Positions 7,687 to 18,176 of a stretch of DNA of 64,000 nucleotides are shown here, piece by piece (the stretch's first letter is position 1; the number at the start of each line of letters is the position of its first letter). Source of the DNA: Janibacter limosus NBRC 16128. Lineage in GTDB: Bacteria; Actinomycetota; Actinomycetes; Actinomycetales; Dermatophilaceae. The notes beneath the pieces were generated by a model that did no database searches, had not been told where the DNA came from, and worked only from the letters and a program-made list of their open reading frames with translations. The position numbers and the translations under genes were made by a program. Where the stretch lies: contig NZ_BCSS01000005.1 of the NCBI RefSeq assembly GCF_001570985.1, forward strand, positions 1 to 64,000. The letters run 5' to 3'.

Positions 7687-9189
7687 TCAGCGTCCCTGGA
7701 CGTCCTTGATCCACGCCTCGATCTCGTCGGCGGAGTGCGGCCACTCGCCGGAGAGGTTGCGGCAGCCGTCCTGCGTGACGACGACATCGTCCTCGAGGCG
7801 CACGCCGATGCCGCGGAAGCGCTCGGGCACCTTGAGGTCATCAGCCTTGAAGTACAGGCCCGGCTCGACGGTGAGCACCATGCCCGGCGCCAGCTCGGCG
7901 TCCATGTACTCCTCGCGGGTGGCCAGGGCGCAGTCGTGGACGTCGATGCCGAGGTGGTGGCTCGTGCCGTGCACCATCCAGCGGCGGTGGTACTGGCCGT
8001 GCTCGGTGTCGAGGGTGTCCTCGACGGAGATGCCCTCGGGCAGCAGGCCCCACGCGTGCAGGTGCTCGGCGATGACGCGGATGGATGCGGCGTGGACGTC
8101 GGAGAACTTCGCGCCCGGCTTCACGGCAGCGATGCCGGCGGCCTGGGCGGCGACGACGGCTTCGTGGATCTCGCGCTGGGTGTCGTCGAAGGTGCCGCTC
8201 ACCGGCAGGGTGCGGGTGATGTCGGCGGTGAAGAGGGAGTCGAGCTCGACGCCGGCGTCGAGCAGGATGAGGTCGCCGGCCTTGACGTCGCCAGTGTTCT
8301 TGATCCAGTGCAGCGTGTTGGCGTGGTCGCCGGAGGCGCAGATCGAGTCGTAGCCGACGCCATTGCCCTCGTGACGGGCGATGAGGCCGAAGGTGCCCTC
8401 GACCCAGCGCTCGCCGCGCCCCCGCTCGGGCAGGGACGGCAGCTCGCGGATGACGGCCTCGAAACCGGTGCGCGTGGCGTCGACCGCCTGCTGCATCTGC
8501 TCGATCTCCCAGTCGTCCTTGATCATCCGCAGGTGGGACAGGCCGTGGGCGAGCACGTCGTCCGCCTCGGCCAGCGCCTCCTCGCTCGCTCCGCCCTGGA
8601 CGCGGACGGTGTCCAGACGCGCGGTGAGCGCGGTGTCGGCGTCACGGACCATGCGCACGGTGAGCTGACCGGCGTCCTTGCCGACCGCGTCCTCGAGCTG
8701 CTCGACGTGGCGGCCGGTGAGGCCCAGCTCGGACTCGATGTCCTCGATGGACGGGCGCGCGCCGACCCAGAACTCGCCATAGCGCGAGTCGCCGAAGAAC
8801 TCCTCGGAGTCGCGCGGCGCGAGCGGGCGGAAGTAGAGGGAGGCCTCGTGGCCGGCGTCGTCCTCCGGTGCGCCGAGCGGCTCCATGACGAGCACGGCAT
8901 CAGGCTCGCGGTCGGCGCCGAGGCCGGTGAGGTGGGCGAAGGCGGAGTGCGGGCGGAAGACGTAGTCGCAGTCATTGCTGCGCACCTTGAGCCCGCCCGC
9001 AGGGATGACAAGACGCTCGCCCTGGTGCGCAGCCGAGACGGCCGCCCGCCGCTGCGCCGCACGCTGCGCGGCCTCGGTCAGTGCCGGGAGGTCGGTGGAC
9101 CGCTCCGCCCAGTCCTGCGCCACGAAGGCCCGGAACTCGTCCGTCGTCGGCCGCTTGCGGTTGTCTGCCTGCTGCTGCTCCTCGCTCAT
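7687..9189 (-). CDS. pepP: Aminopeptidase P family protein (M24B, Xaa-Pro aminopeptidase)
   Basis: 500 aa. An N-terminal AMP_N-type domain (residues ~50-200) is followed by the pita-bread M24 domain with all metal-ligand blocks: LLDAGVELDSLFTADITRT (two Asp), HGTSHHLGIDVHD (His), LTVEPGLYF (Glu) and IGVRLEDDVVVT (Glu). It removes N-terminal residues preceding proline in the cytosol. The ATG at 9189 starts MSEEQQQADNRKR. It is monocistronic and divergent from the box unit at 9396. The 206-bp spacer includes a small perfect hairpin (GGCGGGG-A-CCCCGCC, 9224-9238). Confidence 0.93.
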   Translation of the reverse strand: MSEEQQQADNRKRPTTDEFRAFVAQDWAERSTDLPALTEAAQRAAQRRAAVSAAHQGERLVIPAGGLKVRSNDCDYVFRPHSAFAHLTGLGADREPDAVLVMEPLGAPEDDAGHEASLYFRPLAPRDSEEFFGDSRYGEFWVGARPSIEDIESELGLTGRHVEQLEDAVGKDAGQLTVRMVRDADTALTARLDTVRVQGGASEEALAEADDVLAHGLSHLRMIKDDWEIEQMQQAVDATRTGFEAVIRELPSLPERGRGERWVEGTFGLIARHEGNGVGYDSICASGDHANTLHWIKNTGDVKAGDLILLDAGVELDSLFTADITRTLPVSGTFDDTQREIHEAVVAAQAAGIAAVKPGAKFSDVHAASIRVIAEHLHAWGLLPEGISVEDTLDTEHGQYHRRWMVHGTSHHLGIDVHDCALATREEYMDAELAPGMVLTVEPGLYFKADDLKVPERFRGIGVRLEDDVVVTQDGCRNLSGEWPHSADEIEAWIKDVQGR

Positions 9190-9326
9190 GTGGCCATCGT
9201 CTCACCACGCGCCCAGCACCGAAGGCGGGGACCCCGCCGGCGGGGAGCAGGCGGACGGCGGGGGAGCGGGCGGAGGGCCGTCCCGATCGCTCCTCCCGCG
9301 TACGCAACCCAGGCACCCCCGCAAAA

Positions 9327-9335
9327 GTTCTACAA
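9327..9335 (-). promoter_or_regulatory. Shared box-regulon motif (TTGTAGAAC, complement strand)
   Basis: GTTCTACAA reads on the plus strand 61 bp upstream of the SDR start at 9396. It is the complement of the TGTAGAA core found at the promoters of the boxB, transporter and boxC units. No clear -35/-10 pair was identified here. Confidence 0.45.
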
Positions 9336-9395
9336 CACACCTAGCGCCACGACATCAACGTGTGGCATGTTGGGGTCTGACGAAGGGAGTCAACG

Positions 9396-10106
9396 ATGAC
9401 TACTGCCCTGGTACTGGGCGGAGCCGGAGGGATCGGCGCGGCAGTGACGCGTCGCCTCGCGGCGGACCATGACGTGACCATCACCCACCACTCTCACCCC
9501 GAGCGAGCCGATGCCCTGGTGGCCGAGCTCGGTGACCACGTGCGTGCGGTCGCGGCCGATGCGACCACCGAGGAAGGGGTCATCGCCGCCTTCGACGCGG
9601 CGCAGGCGCAGGGTGAGCTGACCGTCGTCGTCGACTGCGTCGGCGGCTGGGACTACCCCCGCATCACGGAGCTGACGAGCGAGCAGATCAACGACTCGCT
9701 CTCCCTCAACCTCGTCTCGGCGCTGCTCGTGCTGCGCGAGGCGACCAGCCGCATCGCCGACGGCGGCCGGATCGTCATGGTCTCCAGCGTCGCTGCCCGG
9801 GTCGCACCCGCCCGGCAGAGCACCTATGCGGCGGCCAAGGCCGGCCTCGAGGCCGCGAGCCGGGTGGCCGCCAAGGAGGTCGCCAAGCGTGGGGTGACCG
9901 TCAATGTCGTGCGCCCGGGCGCGACGGACACCGAGTACCTGCGCTCGATCACGAGCGACAAGGCCATCGAGGCCATGGCCGGGAGCAATGCCATGCGCCG
10001 TCTGGGCACACCCGAGGACATCGCTGGCGTCATCGCCCTGCTCGTCAGCGCGGATGCCGCGTGGATCACCGGCGACATCATCGACGCAACCGGAGGCCTC
10101 GCATGA
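9396..10106 (+). CDS. SDR family NAD(P)-dependent oxidoreductase
   Basis: 236 aa classical short-chain dehydrogenase. The Rossmann motif GGAGGIG spans residues 8-14 and the catalytic set is Ser131, Tyr144 and Lys148 (STYAAAKAG). The substrate is unknown. It is first in a translationally coupled unit with a 3-hydroxyacyl-CoA dehydrogenase and BoxD (ATGA overlap at 10103), so it probably acts on a CoA intermediate of benzoate breakdown, either as a second 3-hydroxyacyl-CoA dehydrogenase or on a by-product. This is inference from position. Confidence 0.9.
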   Translation: MTTALVLGGAGGIGAAVTRRLAADHDVTITHHSHPERADALVAELGDHVRAVAADATTEEGVIAAFDAAQAQGELTVVVDCVGGWDYPRITELTSEQINDSLSLNLVSALLVLREATSRIADGGRIVMVSSVAARVAPARQSTYAAAKAGLEAASRVAAKEVAKRGVTVNVVRPGATDTEYLRSITSDKAIEAMAGSNAMRRLGTPEDIAGVIALLVSADAAWITGDIIDATGGLA

Positions 10107-10981
10107 CCGATGGCGACATCCCAAGCATCACGGGCGTGGTCGGCGGTGGCCAGATGGGCGCCGGCATCGTCCACGGACTGCTGCTCGCCGGCAGCGCGGT
10201 CGTCCTGCTCGAGCGCGACGAGTCCGCTGCGAGCGCCGCCCGCGAGCGCGTCCAGCGCTCCTGCGACAAGAGCGTCGAGCGCGGCAAGCTCACCGATGCC
10301 ACCGAGCCCATGGGGCGACTGACGACGACGACCGACACGGCCGACCTCGCCGACTGCGGCCTCGTCATCGAGGCAGTCCCCGAGGACGAACAGCTCAAGC
10401 GCGACACGCTCCAGCGGGTCGAGGCGGTCATCGGTGACGACGCCGCCCTGGCCACCAACACCTCGAGCATCTCCCTCGACGCGCTGGCGACCTCCCTTCG
10501 TCGTCCGGAACGCCTCCTCGGGCTGCACTTCTTCAACCCGGTCCCCGCGAGCAAGCTCGTCGAGATCGTCATCGCGACGGCGACCGACGAGGTCTGGCGC
10601 GACCGTGCCGTCGAGTGGGTCAGCGAGGGCCTGGGCAAGACGCCGGTGGTCGTCGCGGACTCGCCGGGCTTCGCCAGCAGCCGGCTCGGTGTCGCGATCG
10701 GCCTGGAGGCGATCCGCATGCTCGAAGCGGGCGTCGCATCGGCCGAGGACATCGATGCCGCCATGTCGCTCGGCTACGGACACCCGATGGGCCCGCTCAG
10801 GCTGACCGATCTCGTCGGTCTCGACGTGCGCCTGGGCATCGCTCGCTACCTCGAGCGCGAGCTCGGCCCCCGATTTGCTCCGCCGCAGCTGCTCATCGAC
10901 CTCGTCGAGCAGGGCCATCACGGCCGCAAGACCGGACGCGGCTTCTACGACTGGAACGACGCCAAGGAGAAGACAGCATGA
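10103..10981 (+). CDS. 3-hydroxyacyl-CoA dehydrogenase, probable 3-hydroxyadipyl-CoA dehydrogenase
   Basis: 292 aa. The N-terminal NAD domain has VVGGGQMGAG (residues 12-21), then LHFFNPVPASKLVEIV carrying the catalytic His and the C-terminal 3HCDH dimer domain (GRGFYDW ending). This is the FadB2/PaaH type, which oxidises (S)-3-hydroxyadipyl-CoA to 3-oxoadipyl-CoA with NAD+. Its start overlaps the SDR stop (ATGA), and its stop overlaps the BoxD start by 4 bp, so expression is coupled. In this cluster it supplies the penultimate beta-oxidation step before the thiolase at 27489. Confidence 0.9.
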   Translation: MTDGDIPSITGVVGGGQMGAGIVHGLLLAGSAVVLLERDESAASAARERVQRSCDKSVERGKLTDATEPMGRLTTTTDTADLADCGLVIEAVPEDEQLKRDTLQRVEAVIGDDAALATNTSSISLDALATSLRRPERLLGLHFFNPVPASKLVEIVIATATDEVWRDRAVEWVSEGLGKTPVVVADSPGFASSRLGVAIGLEAIRMLEAGVASAEDIDAAMSLGYGHPMGPLRLTDLVGLDVRLGIARYLERELGPRFAPPQLLIDLVEQGHHGRKTGRGFYDWNDAKEKTA

Positions 10982-12528
10982 GCGAGATCCTGCAGAGCTA
11001 TGTGGCCGGCAGCTGGGTCATCGGGAGCGGTGAGGGCCGCGAGGTCCGTGACGCCGTGACCGGCGAGAGCGTGACGCGCGTGTCCAGCGAGGGCATCGAC
11101 CTCGGCGAAGCCGTGACCCACGCCAAGACGAAGGGGGGTCCCTCCCTTCGCGCGATGACCTTCCCTGAGCGGGCTGCCGCCCTCAAGGCAGCCGCGGGTG
11201 CCGTGCAGGCGGGCAAGGACCGCCTCTACGAGTTGTCTGCCCAATCTGGTTGCACCGCAAGGGATTCGGCCGTCGACGTCGACGGCGGCATCGGCACCGC
11301 GATGGTCTACTCGTCCCTCGGGCGCAAGGGCCTGCCGGACGGCACGGTGATCGTCGAGGACGACTTCATCCAGCTGGGCAAGGAGGGCGTCTTCGGCGGG
11401 CGCCACGTGCTCACCAGCCCGCACGGCATCTCGCTGCAGATCAATGCCTTCAACTTCCCCGTCTGGGGCATGCTCGAGAAGCTGGCGCCCGCGCTGCTCG
11501 CCGGCGTCCCGACGATCGTCAAGCCCGCGACCCCGACGGCCCACATCGCCGTCGAGGCCGTGCGCATGATGATCGAGTCCGGGGCCCTCCCCGAGGGTGC
11601 GCTGCAGATCGTCGCCGGATCCATCCCCGGGCTCCTCGACGAGCTCGGCGGCCAGGACCGCATCGGCTTCACCGGCTCCGCCGACACGGCCGCGATGCTG
11701 CGCGCCGACGCCGCGGTGACCCGCCGCTCGGCCCACTTCAACGCCGAGGCGGACAGCCTCAATGCCTCCGTCCTCGGCCCCGACGCGGTGCCGGGCGAGC
11801 CGGAGTTCGACCTCTTCGTCAAGGCGCTCGTCACCGAGATGACCGTCAAGGCGGGTCAGAAGTGCACGGCCATCCGCCGCGCGCTCGTGCCGGCCGGGCA
11901 GATGGACGCGGTGGCCGAGGCCGTCGCGGCACGCCTGGGCGGCGTCGGCATCGGAGCTCCGGGCGCGGAAGGAGTGCGCATGGGTGCACTCGTCGGGACC
12001 GACCAGCGTGACGACGTGCGGGCTGCGGCCAGCCGCATCGCGCAGGCCGGACAGATCGTCTTCGGCGACCTCGACACCGTCGACGTCATCGGCGCCGACG
12101 CGGACAAGGGCGCCTTCATGTCGCCGATCCTCGTGCGCGTCGACGATGCCGACCGGGCCGAACCGCACGAGGTCGAGGCCTTCGGCCCCGTCAGCTCGCT
12201 CATCGGCTACCTCGACACGGACCACGTCGTGGAGCTGCTGGCCCGGGGCGAAGGGAGCCTCGCCGGCTCCGTCGTGTCCGCGGACGCTGACTTCGTGACC
12301 GACGTGATTGCCGGGGCGGCTCCCTTCCACGGCCGGATCCTCGTCCTCGACCGGGACAGCGCCCCGGAGTCCACCGGGCACGGCACCCCGATGCCGCAGC
12401 TCGTCCACGGCGGTCCCGGCCGCGCAGGTGGGGGACAGGAGGAAGGCGGTCTGCGCGCCGTCCACGCCCACCTGCAGCGCACCGCCATCCAGGGCAGCCC
12501 GGAGGTCCTCGACCGTCTGGGCATGTGA
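10978..12528 (+). CDS. boxD: 3,4-dehydroadipyl-CoA semialdehyde dehydrogenase BoxD
   Basis: 516 aa aldehyde dehydrogenase of the PaaZ-N/BoxD branch. The cofactor-site block is SPHGISLQINAFNFPVW, the catalytic Cys296 lies in VKAGQKCTAIRR, and AFGPVSSLI is near the C-terminus. It lacks the C-terminal MaoC hydratase domain of bifunctional PaaZ, so BoxD is the better call: BoxC releases formate and 3,4-dehydroadipyl-CoA semialdehyde, which BoxD oxidises with NADP+. It is translationally coupled to the upstream dehydrogenase. Confidence 0.88.
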   Translation: MSEILQSYVAGSWVIGSGEGREVRDAVTGESVTRVSSEGIDLGEAVTHAKTKGGPSLRAMTFPERAAALKAAAGAVQAGKDRLYELSAQSGCTARDSAVDVDGGIGTAMVYSSLGRKGLPDGTVIVEDDFIQLGKEGVFGGRHVLTSPHGISLQINAFNFPVWGMLEKLAPALLAGVPTIVKPATPTAHIAVEAVRMMIESGALPEGALQIVAGSIPGLLDELGGQDRIGFTGSADTAAMLRADAAVTRRSAHFNAEADSLNASVLGPDAVPGEPEFDLFVKALVTEMTVKAGQKCTAIRRALVPAGQMDAVAEAVAARLGGVGIGAPGAEGVRMGALVGTDQRDDVRAAASRIAQAGQIVFGDLDTVDVIGADADKGAFMSPILVRVDDADRAEPHEVEAFGPVSSLIGYLDTDHVVELLARGEGSLAGSVVSADADFVTDVIAGAAPFHGRILVLDRDSAPESTGHGTPMPQLVHGGPGRAGGGQEEGGLRAVHAHLQRTAIQGSPEVLDRLGM

Positions 12529-12555
12529 CGCTCAGCGAAAACATTCCACAAACTC

Positions 12556-12585
12556 TTGTCGCCACACGCATAGACGTGTAGAACA
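12556..12585 (+). promoter_or_regulatory. Promoter of boxB unit with TGTAGAACA motif
   Basis: TTGTCG (12556-12561), a 17-nt spacer and TAGAAC (12579-12584) make a good sigma70-like promoter. The -10 lies inside TGTAGAACA (12577-12585), shared with the transporter promoter. A small inverted repeat ACACG-6-CGTGT (12564-12579) overlaps the spacer and could be an operator. The boxB start is 40 bp downstream, with RBS AGGAGAGA. Confidence 0.6.
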
Positions 12586-12624
12586 TAAGTAAGACCTCGC
12601 AAGGACGCGAACTTAGGAGAGAGC

Positions 12625-14114
<1,490 letters not shown>

Positions 14115-14118
<4 letters not shown>

Positions 14119-14651
14119 CCGTCGAGCTGGCCTGGGAGCGCGAGGACAACCCCGTCTGGGACGCGGACAAGGCACGCATCGCCGCCTCCGCCCCGGACGG
14201 GGCCCTCGGCCTCGACTTCGCCGACGGGGCCGGCCTGCCCGGCGACTGGTTCGTCGCCAAGGACGCTGGCGCGGTGGTGGGCTTCGGCTTCCTCGACATG
14301 ACGTGGGGCGGCGATGCCGAGATCACCCTCGTCGTGGACTCCGCCCGACAGGGCGCCGGCGTCGGGACCTTCGTCATGGACCACCTCGAGCAGGAGGCCC
14401 GCTCGCGAGGGATCAACTACGTCCACAACAGCGTGCGCGACACCCACCCCCAGCGCGACGACGTGCACGACTGGCTGCTCGTGCGTGGCTACAAGGGCAA
14501 CGAGAGCGACCCGACGCTGCGCAAGCACGTCGGCGAGGCCGGCTCCGGTCGCCTCCCCGAGCCGAGCACGACAGCGGCACCGTCCGGGTCGCGCTCGCAG
14601 GGCGAGGAGGAGAGCGGCGACTACGTCGACGTCGAGGCGCACCGCTTCTGA
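14115..14651 (+). CDS. GNAT family N-acetyltransferase coupled to boxB
   Basis: 178 aa. Residues ~35-125 carry the GNAT fold, with the acetyl-CoA loop RQGAGVG (after LVVDSA) and DHLEQEARSRGINYVHNSVR. The last ~50 residues are Ser/Glu/Gly-rich, probably disordered. The GTG start overlaps the boxB stop (GTGA), so it is made with the epoxidase. Its substrate is unknown and it is not part of the described proteobacterial box pathway. It could acetylate an amine by-product, a protein of the pathway, or be a passenger. Confidence 0.85.
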
Positions 14652-14754
14652 CTCAGCGCCGATCTCTGGCACGTCGCGCTCTGCGCGCCCGGCTGCCGGC
14701 CTGGGTCGGGCGGGACCCCGGGGCGCCTCGCTGCGTACGTTGCGTGGGCTACTT

Positions 14755-14908
14755 GCGGGTACGACGTGCTCCTGCGGTGCAGGCTGAACGAAGAGGCCCG
14801 GAATTCCGGGCCTCCCTGGAGTGGACTGACGGGAGGTGCCCGTCGTACCCGCACGTAACTACGAGGGATCGGTCCCCACGCCCGGGGCGCGCTCAAGAGC
14901 GGGGCGTG
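14755..14908. repeat. Nested inverted repeats between converging boxB-GNAT and paaX genes
   Basis: The 273-bp gap 14652-14924 holds three structures. There is an outer 12-bp perfect repeat (14755-14766 with 14841-14852, GCGGGTACGACG). Inside is a 22-bp perfect palindrome at 14793-14814 (core AGGCCCGGAATT and complement). A third hairpin is at 14878-14908 (CACGCCC with GGGCGTG), nearer the regulator's stop. They most likely terminate both converging transcripts. No gene was recognised here. Confidence 0.7.
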
Positions 14909-14924
14909 CGAACAGGATGCTGCG

Positions 14925-15788
14925 TCAGGTGCGCTCGCCCGCCGCCTGCTCCATGCGGTCCCACTCGCGCTGGGCGCGGCGGTGCCAGCGGTCGCGGCGG
15001 GTGTGGAAGAGGGTGGCGGCATCTGGCCCGGGCCAGTCCGGGGGGAGCAGCTCGGCGGGTAGGTCGGGGTCGATGAAGGGGAAGGAACGCCAGGCCTGGA
15101 TGAGCTCGACCTGTGCGGCGAAGGCAGCGGCGTCGTCGTCGACGCTCCGCTCGGCGAAGTCGGCCGCGAACTCCTGGTAGCGGGTGCGGACTTCGGCGAG
15201 GTCCCACGCGGCGTCGATGAGGGATGCCGGGTCGGTGCCGGCGGCACGACGACCGACCCAGGCGAAGGCCCGGTCGGCGAGGTCGAGGTCGGTGAGCGTC
15301 GCCTGCACCTCGCCCTCCTTGTCGGCGTCGGGGATGATCCACATGCCCGGCGTCGGGCAGCCCAGCCCCAACCAGGTCAGGCGGGTGCGCAGCTTGTGCC
15401 GAGTGCTGCGCTGCGACTCCGGGACGGCCGCCGCCACGACCAGCCACTGCCCGTCCCACGTGTGGGGTCGGCGCAGGAAGCTGTAGATGCGATCGGTCCC
15501 CTCGGCGAGCAGGAGACTGCCGGTGTCGGTGAGCTGCCAGCGCACGCGGCGGCCGTGGCGCTCGGACGCGATGATCCCCTGGCTGGCCGTCCGGGCGATC
15601 GTCTGCCGCGCAGACTTCTCCTCCACGCCCAGGGCGCCCAGCGCGGCAACCAGCGTTCCGGTCCAGGCGGATCCGTCGCGTGAGTGGACGAACTCGCCCA
15701 GGATCGTCAGCAGCAGGGAGCGAGCGCTGGCTGCTCGCGAACGGTCCCCGTCGGCGGGGGCGGTCATGTCGTCGACCTTCGTGCTCAC
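14925..15788 (-). CDS. PaaX family transcriptional regulator
   Basis: 287 aa. PaaX layout: an N-terminal winged helix (residues ~20-90, SARSLLLTILGEFV ... SARQTIARTASQGIIASER), a middle domain (WDGQWLVVAAAVPESQRSTR, GMWIIPDAD) and a C-terminal domain (LIQAWRSFPFIDPDLPAELL). The type member represses phenylacetate genes and is released by phenylacetyl-CoA. Lying between boxB and the transporter genes, this one probably senses benzoyl-CoA and controls the box regulon; that is inference. The GTG at 15788 has a well-placed GAGGAG, so it is preferred over the ATG at 15767. It is divergent from the transporter unit. Confidence 0.88.
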   Translation of the reverse strand: MSTKVDDMTAPADGDRSRAASARSLLLTILGEFVHSRDGSAWTGTLVAALGALGVEEKSARQTIARTASQGIIASERHGRRVRWQLTDTGSLLLAEGTDRIYSFLRRPHTWDGQWLVVAAAVPESQRSTRHKLRTRLTWLGLGCPTPGMWIIPDADKEGEVQATLTDLDLADRAFAWVGRRAAGTDPASLIDAAWDLAEVRTRYQEFAADFAERSVDDDAAAFAAQVELIQAWRSFPFIDPDLPAELLPPDWPGPDAATLFHTRRDRWHRRAQREWDRMEQAAGERT

Positions 15789-15900
15789 GTGTGTCGTCTC
15801 CTCGTGCGGTGTGCTGCTCAGGGTGGCACCTCTGCGGCGTCCGGGCCTGCAACTCCCCTCTCGGCACGCGGAGCGGGGAAGCCCCTTCGTCGTCGAACTT

Positions 15901-15961
15901 AGGTCGACCTGAGTTAAAACTACTACGAAACAGTTTCGATACGACTATTGACTGTAGAACA
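15901..15961. promoter_or_regulatory. Regulatory region between paaX-type gene and ABC transporter unit
   Basis: The 267-bp divergent gap contains, in order, a perfect palindrome AGGTCGACCT (15901-15910), an AT-rich block, an inverted repeat CGAAAC-A-GTTTCG (15926-15938) and the shared motif TGTAGAACA (15953-15961). The middle repeat is a good candidate operator for the PaaX-type protein. TAGAAC may be the -10 hexamer, but no convincing -35 lies at the right distance, which would suit an activated promoter. Confidence 0.5.
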
Positions 15962-16055
15962 AATCACGGTCATTCTCGGTGCTACCGACAACGGGGTCGG
16001 GAGTCTCTGCCCCGTGGTCGCCCTCAATGACGAGACCGCACCCCTGGAGTATTCG

Positions 16056-17240
16056 ATGCGCGCCACCCGCACCCTTCCCCTGGCCATCACCGTGACCCTC
16101 GCCCTCTCTGCCTGTGGCGGATCGGCGCTCTCCGGGGACGGGGGTGGAGAGGGCAGCGACGACGGCAAGGTCAAGATCGCGCTGCTCGTCCCCCAGTCCG
16201 GCGTCTACGCGCCCCTCGGCAAGGACATGGAGGCCGGCTTCCGCCTCTACCTCGACGAGAACGACAACAAGCTCGGCGGCAAGGAGGTCGAGCTGACCGT
16301 CGTCGACGAGGGCGCGGGTCCTGAGGACGGGGTCCCCGCCGGCACCAAGCTGGCCCAGGACGAGTCCGTCGACGCCGTGGTCGGGATCGTCAACTCCGCC
16401 GTGGCGCTGGGCCTGACCGACTCCTTCACCGAGGCGAAGAAGCCGCTCATCATCACCAACGCCGGCGCCGACGACATCACGGGCAAGTCCTCGTCGCCGT
16501 ACGTGTGGCGCACCAGCTTCGCCAACGGCGAGGTCGGCGAGGCGATCGGTGGACATGTCGCCAAGGAGGTCGGTGACGGCAGGGTCTACCTCGTCGGACC
16601 CGACTACGCCGCGGGCGACGAGTTCCTCGCTGGCTTCAAGAAGTCCTTCGAGGCCGCCGGCGGCAAGATCGCCGGGACGCAGATGACCCCCTTCGGCAAG
16701 ACGACGAACTTCCAGCCGTACCTGCAGAAGGTGCGCAATGCCAAGCCCAAGGCCGTCTTCGCCTTCTACGCCGGCGCCGAGGCGGTCACCTTCGTCAAGC
16801 AGTACGACCAGCTCGGCCTGCACGAGGACATCCCCTTCTACGCCACCGGCTTCCTGACCGAGGGTGGGGCGCTCAAGGCCCAGGGCAAGTCGGCAGAGGG
16901 CATCTTCACCTCGCTGCACTACTCCTCCGAGCTGGACAACCCGAAGAACAAGACCTTCGTCAAGGCCTATGAGGCGGTCAACGACGGCCCGCCGACCGTC
17001 TACTCGATGCAGACCTACGACGCCGGCGCGGTCCTGGACAAGGCGCTCACCAAGGGCACCGGGGGTGACGAGATCGTCGAGGGCCTGAAGAGCGCCGGCG
17101 AGGTCGACAGCCCGCGCGGCCCGTGGTCCTTCTCCGACACGCAGGGCCCGGACCAGACGTACTACCTGCGCAAGGTCGAGAAGAAGGGCGGCGCCTGGAC
17201 CAATGTCATCGAGGGCGAGCTCACCAAGCCCTCTTCCTGA
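16056..17240 (+). CDS. ABC transporter substrate-binding lipoprotein, probable aromatic acid (benzoate) uptake
   Basis: 394 aa. A lipoprotein signal ends in the lipobox LSAC with Cys20, which fixes the ATG at 16056 (GGAG 7 nt upstream). The rest is a Peripla_BP_6/LivJ-type binding protein (KIALLVPQSGVYAPLGKDMEAG; later VVGIVNSAVALGL). This fold serves branched-chain amino acids but also benzoate and other aromatic acids when located in degradation clusters, as here. It heads a five-gene transporter unit. Confidence 0.9.
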   Translation: MRATRTLPLAITVTLALSACGGSALSGDGGGEGSDDGKVKIALLVPQSGVYAPLGKDMEAGFRLYLDENDNKLGGKEVELTVVDEGAGPEDGVPAGTKLAQDESVDAVVGIVNSAVALGLTDSFTEAKKPLIITNAGADDITGKSSSPYVWRTSFANGEVGEAIGGHVAKEVGDGRVYLVGPDYAAGDEFLAGFKKSFEAAGGKIAGTQMTPFGKTTNFQPYLQKVRNAKPKAVFAFYAGAEAVTFVKQYDQLGLHEDIPFYATGFLTEGGALKAQGKSAEGIFTSLHYSSELDNPKNKTFVKAYEAVNDGPPTVYSMQTYDAGAVLDKALTKGTGGDEIVEGLKSAGEVDSPRGPWSFSDTQGPDQTYYLRKVEKKGGAWTNVIEGELTKPSS

Positions 17241-17270
17241 CCCGTCCACACCCACTGCTGGGAGATCCTC

Positions 17271-18176
17271 GTGACCGCACTGACGGCCAACTTCATCACC
17301 GACAACGGGGTGACGATGATCGACGGGCTCGCCACCGGCGTGCTGCTCTTCGTCATCGCCCTCGGCCTGTCGCTCGTCTTCGGCGTCATGGACGTCCTGA
17401 ACCTCGCCCACGGCGCCATCTACCTCCTGGGTGCCTACATCGCCGTGGCCCTGCTGGGCGGGGGGACGAAGATGACCCTGCTCGCCTTCGGGGGAGCGGT
17501 CCTGCTCGCCGCGTTCATCGGCGGGGTCAGTGGGTGGGGGTTGTCGGCGATGGTCCGGCCGGTCGCTCACCGCGGTCACCTCGATCAAGCACTGCTGACG
17601 CTCGGCATCGCGCTCGTGGTCTCCGACCTCGTCGCGATGAAGTTCGGCAATGACGTGCGCTCCATCCCGGCGCCTGCTGGTCTGGACGGGAGCGCGACGA
17701 TCTTCGGCCAGTCCTACCCGGTCTACCGACTCATCGTCATCGTCGTCGGCGGGCTGCTCGCCGTCGGTGCGCTCTACGTCATCGAGCGCACCCGGGTCGG
17801 CTCGCTCGTGCGCGCCTCGGTCGTCGACCCCCAGATGGTCTCTGCCCTGGGGGTCGACACCAAGCGGTTGGTCACCGGTGTCTTCGCCGCGGGCGCGGCC
17901 CTGGCCGCCGCCGGTGGCGTCATCGGCGGCCCGATCCTCTCGGCCTACCCGAGCCTGGACAACCGGGTGCTGCTCCTCGGGCTCGTCGTCGTCGTCATCG
18001 GCGGCCTCGGGTCCGTGAGCGGCGCGCTCGTCGGTGCCCTGGTCATCGGACAGATCGAGACGCTCGGCGTCTCGTTGCTGCCCGACCACGCGTCCTTCCT
18101 CGTCTTCGGCGCGATGGGACTGGTCCTGCTCCTGCGACCCCAGGGTCTGCTCGGCAAGAAGGAGGCGACGGCATGA
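17271..18176 (+). CDS. Branched-chain-type ABC transporter permease (LivH family)
   Basis: 301 aa membrane protein with about eight hydrophobic helices. The family signature DVLNLAHGAIYLLGAY is near residues 42-57 and GGLGSVSGALVGALVIG is near 243. It forms half of the translocation pore of the proposed aromatic-acid importer. The GTG at 17271 follows GGAG by 6 nt. The stop overlaps the next permease start (ATGA). Confidence 0.93.
   Translation: MTALTANFITDNGVTMIDGLATGVLLFVIALGLSLVFGVMDVLNLAHGAIYLLGAYIAVALLGGGTKMTLLAFGGAVLLAAFIGGVSGWGLSAMVRPVAHRGHLDQALLTLGIALVVSDLVAMKFGNDVRSIPAPAGLDGSATIFGQSYPVYRLIVIVVGGLLAVGALYVIERTRVGSLVRASVVDPQMVSALGVDTKRLVTGVFAAGAALAAAGGVIGGPILSAYPSLDNRVLLLGLVVVVIGGLGSVSGALVGALVIGQIETLGVSLLPDHASFLVFGAMGLVLLLRPQGLLGKKEATA

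Noticed and set aside
10978..12528. PaaZ (phenylacetate ring-opening enzyme)
   Set aside because: The C-terminal MaoC hydratase domain is missing and boxB/boxC are adjacent; BoxD fits better. No paaABCDE genes are present.
14793..14814. Attachment site or insertion sequence end
   Set aside because: The palindrome has no flanking transposase, integrase or target duplication; a terminator role is simpler.
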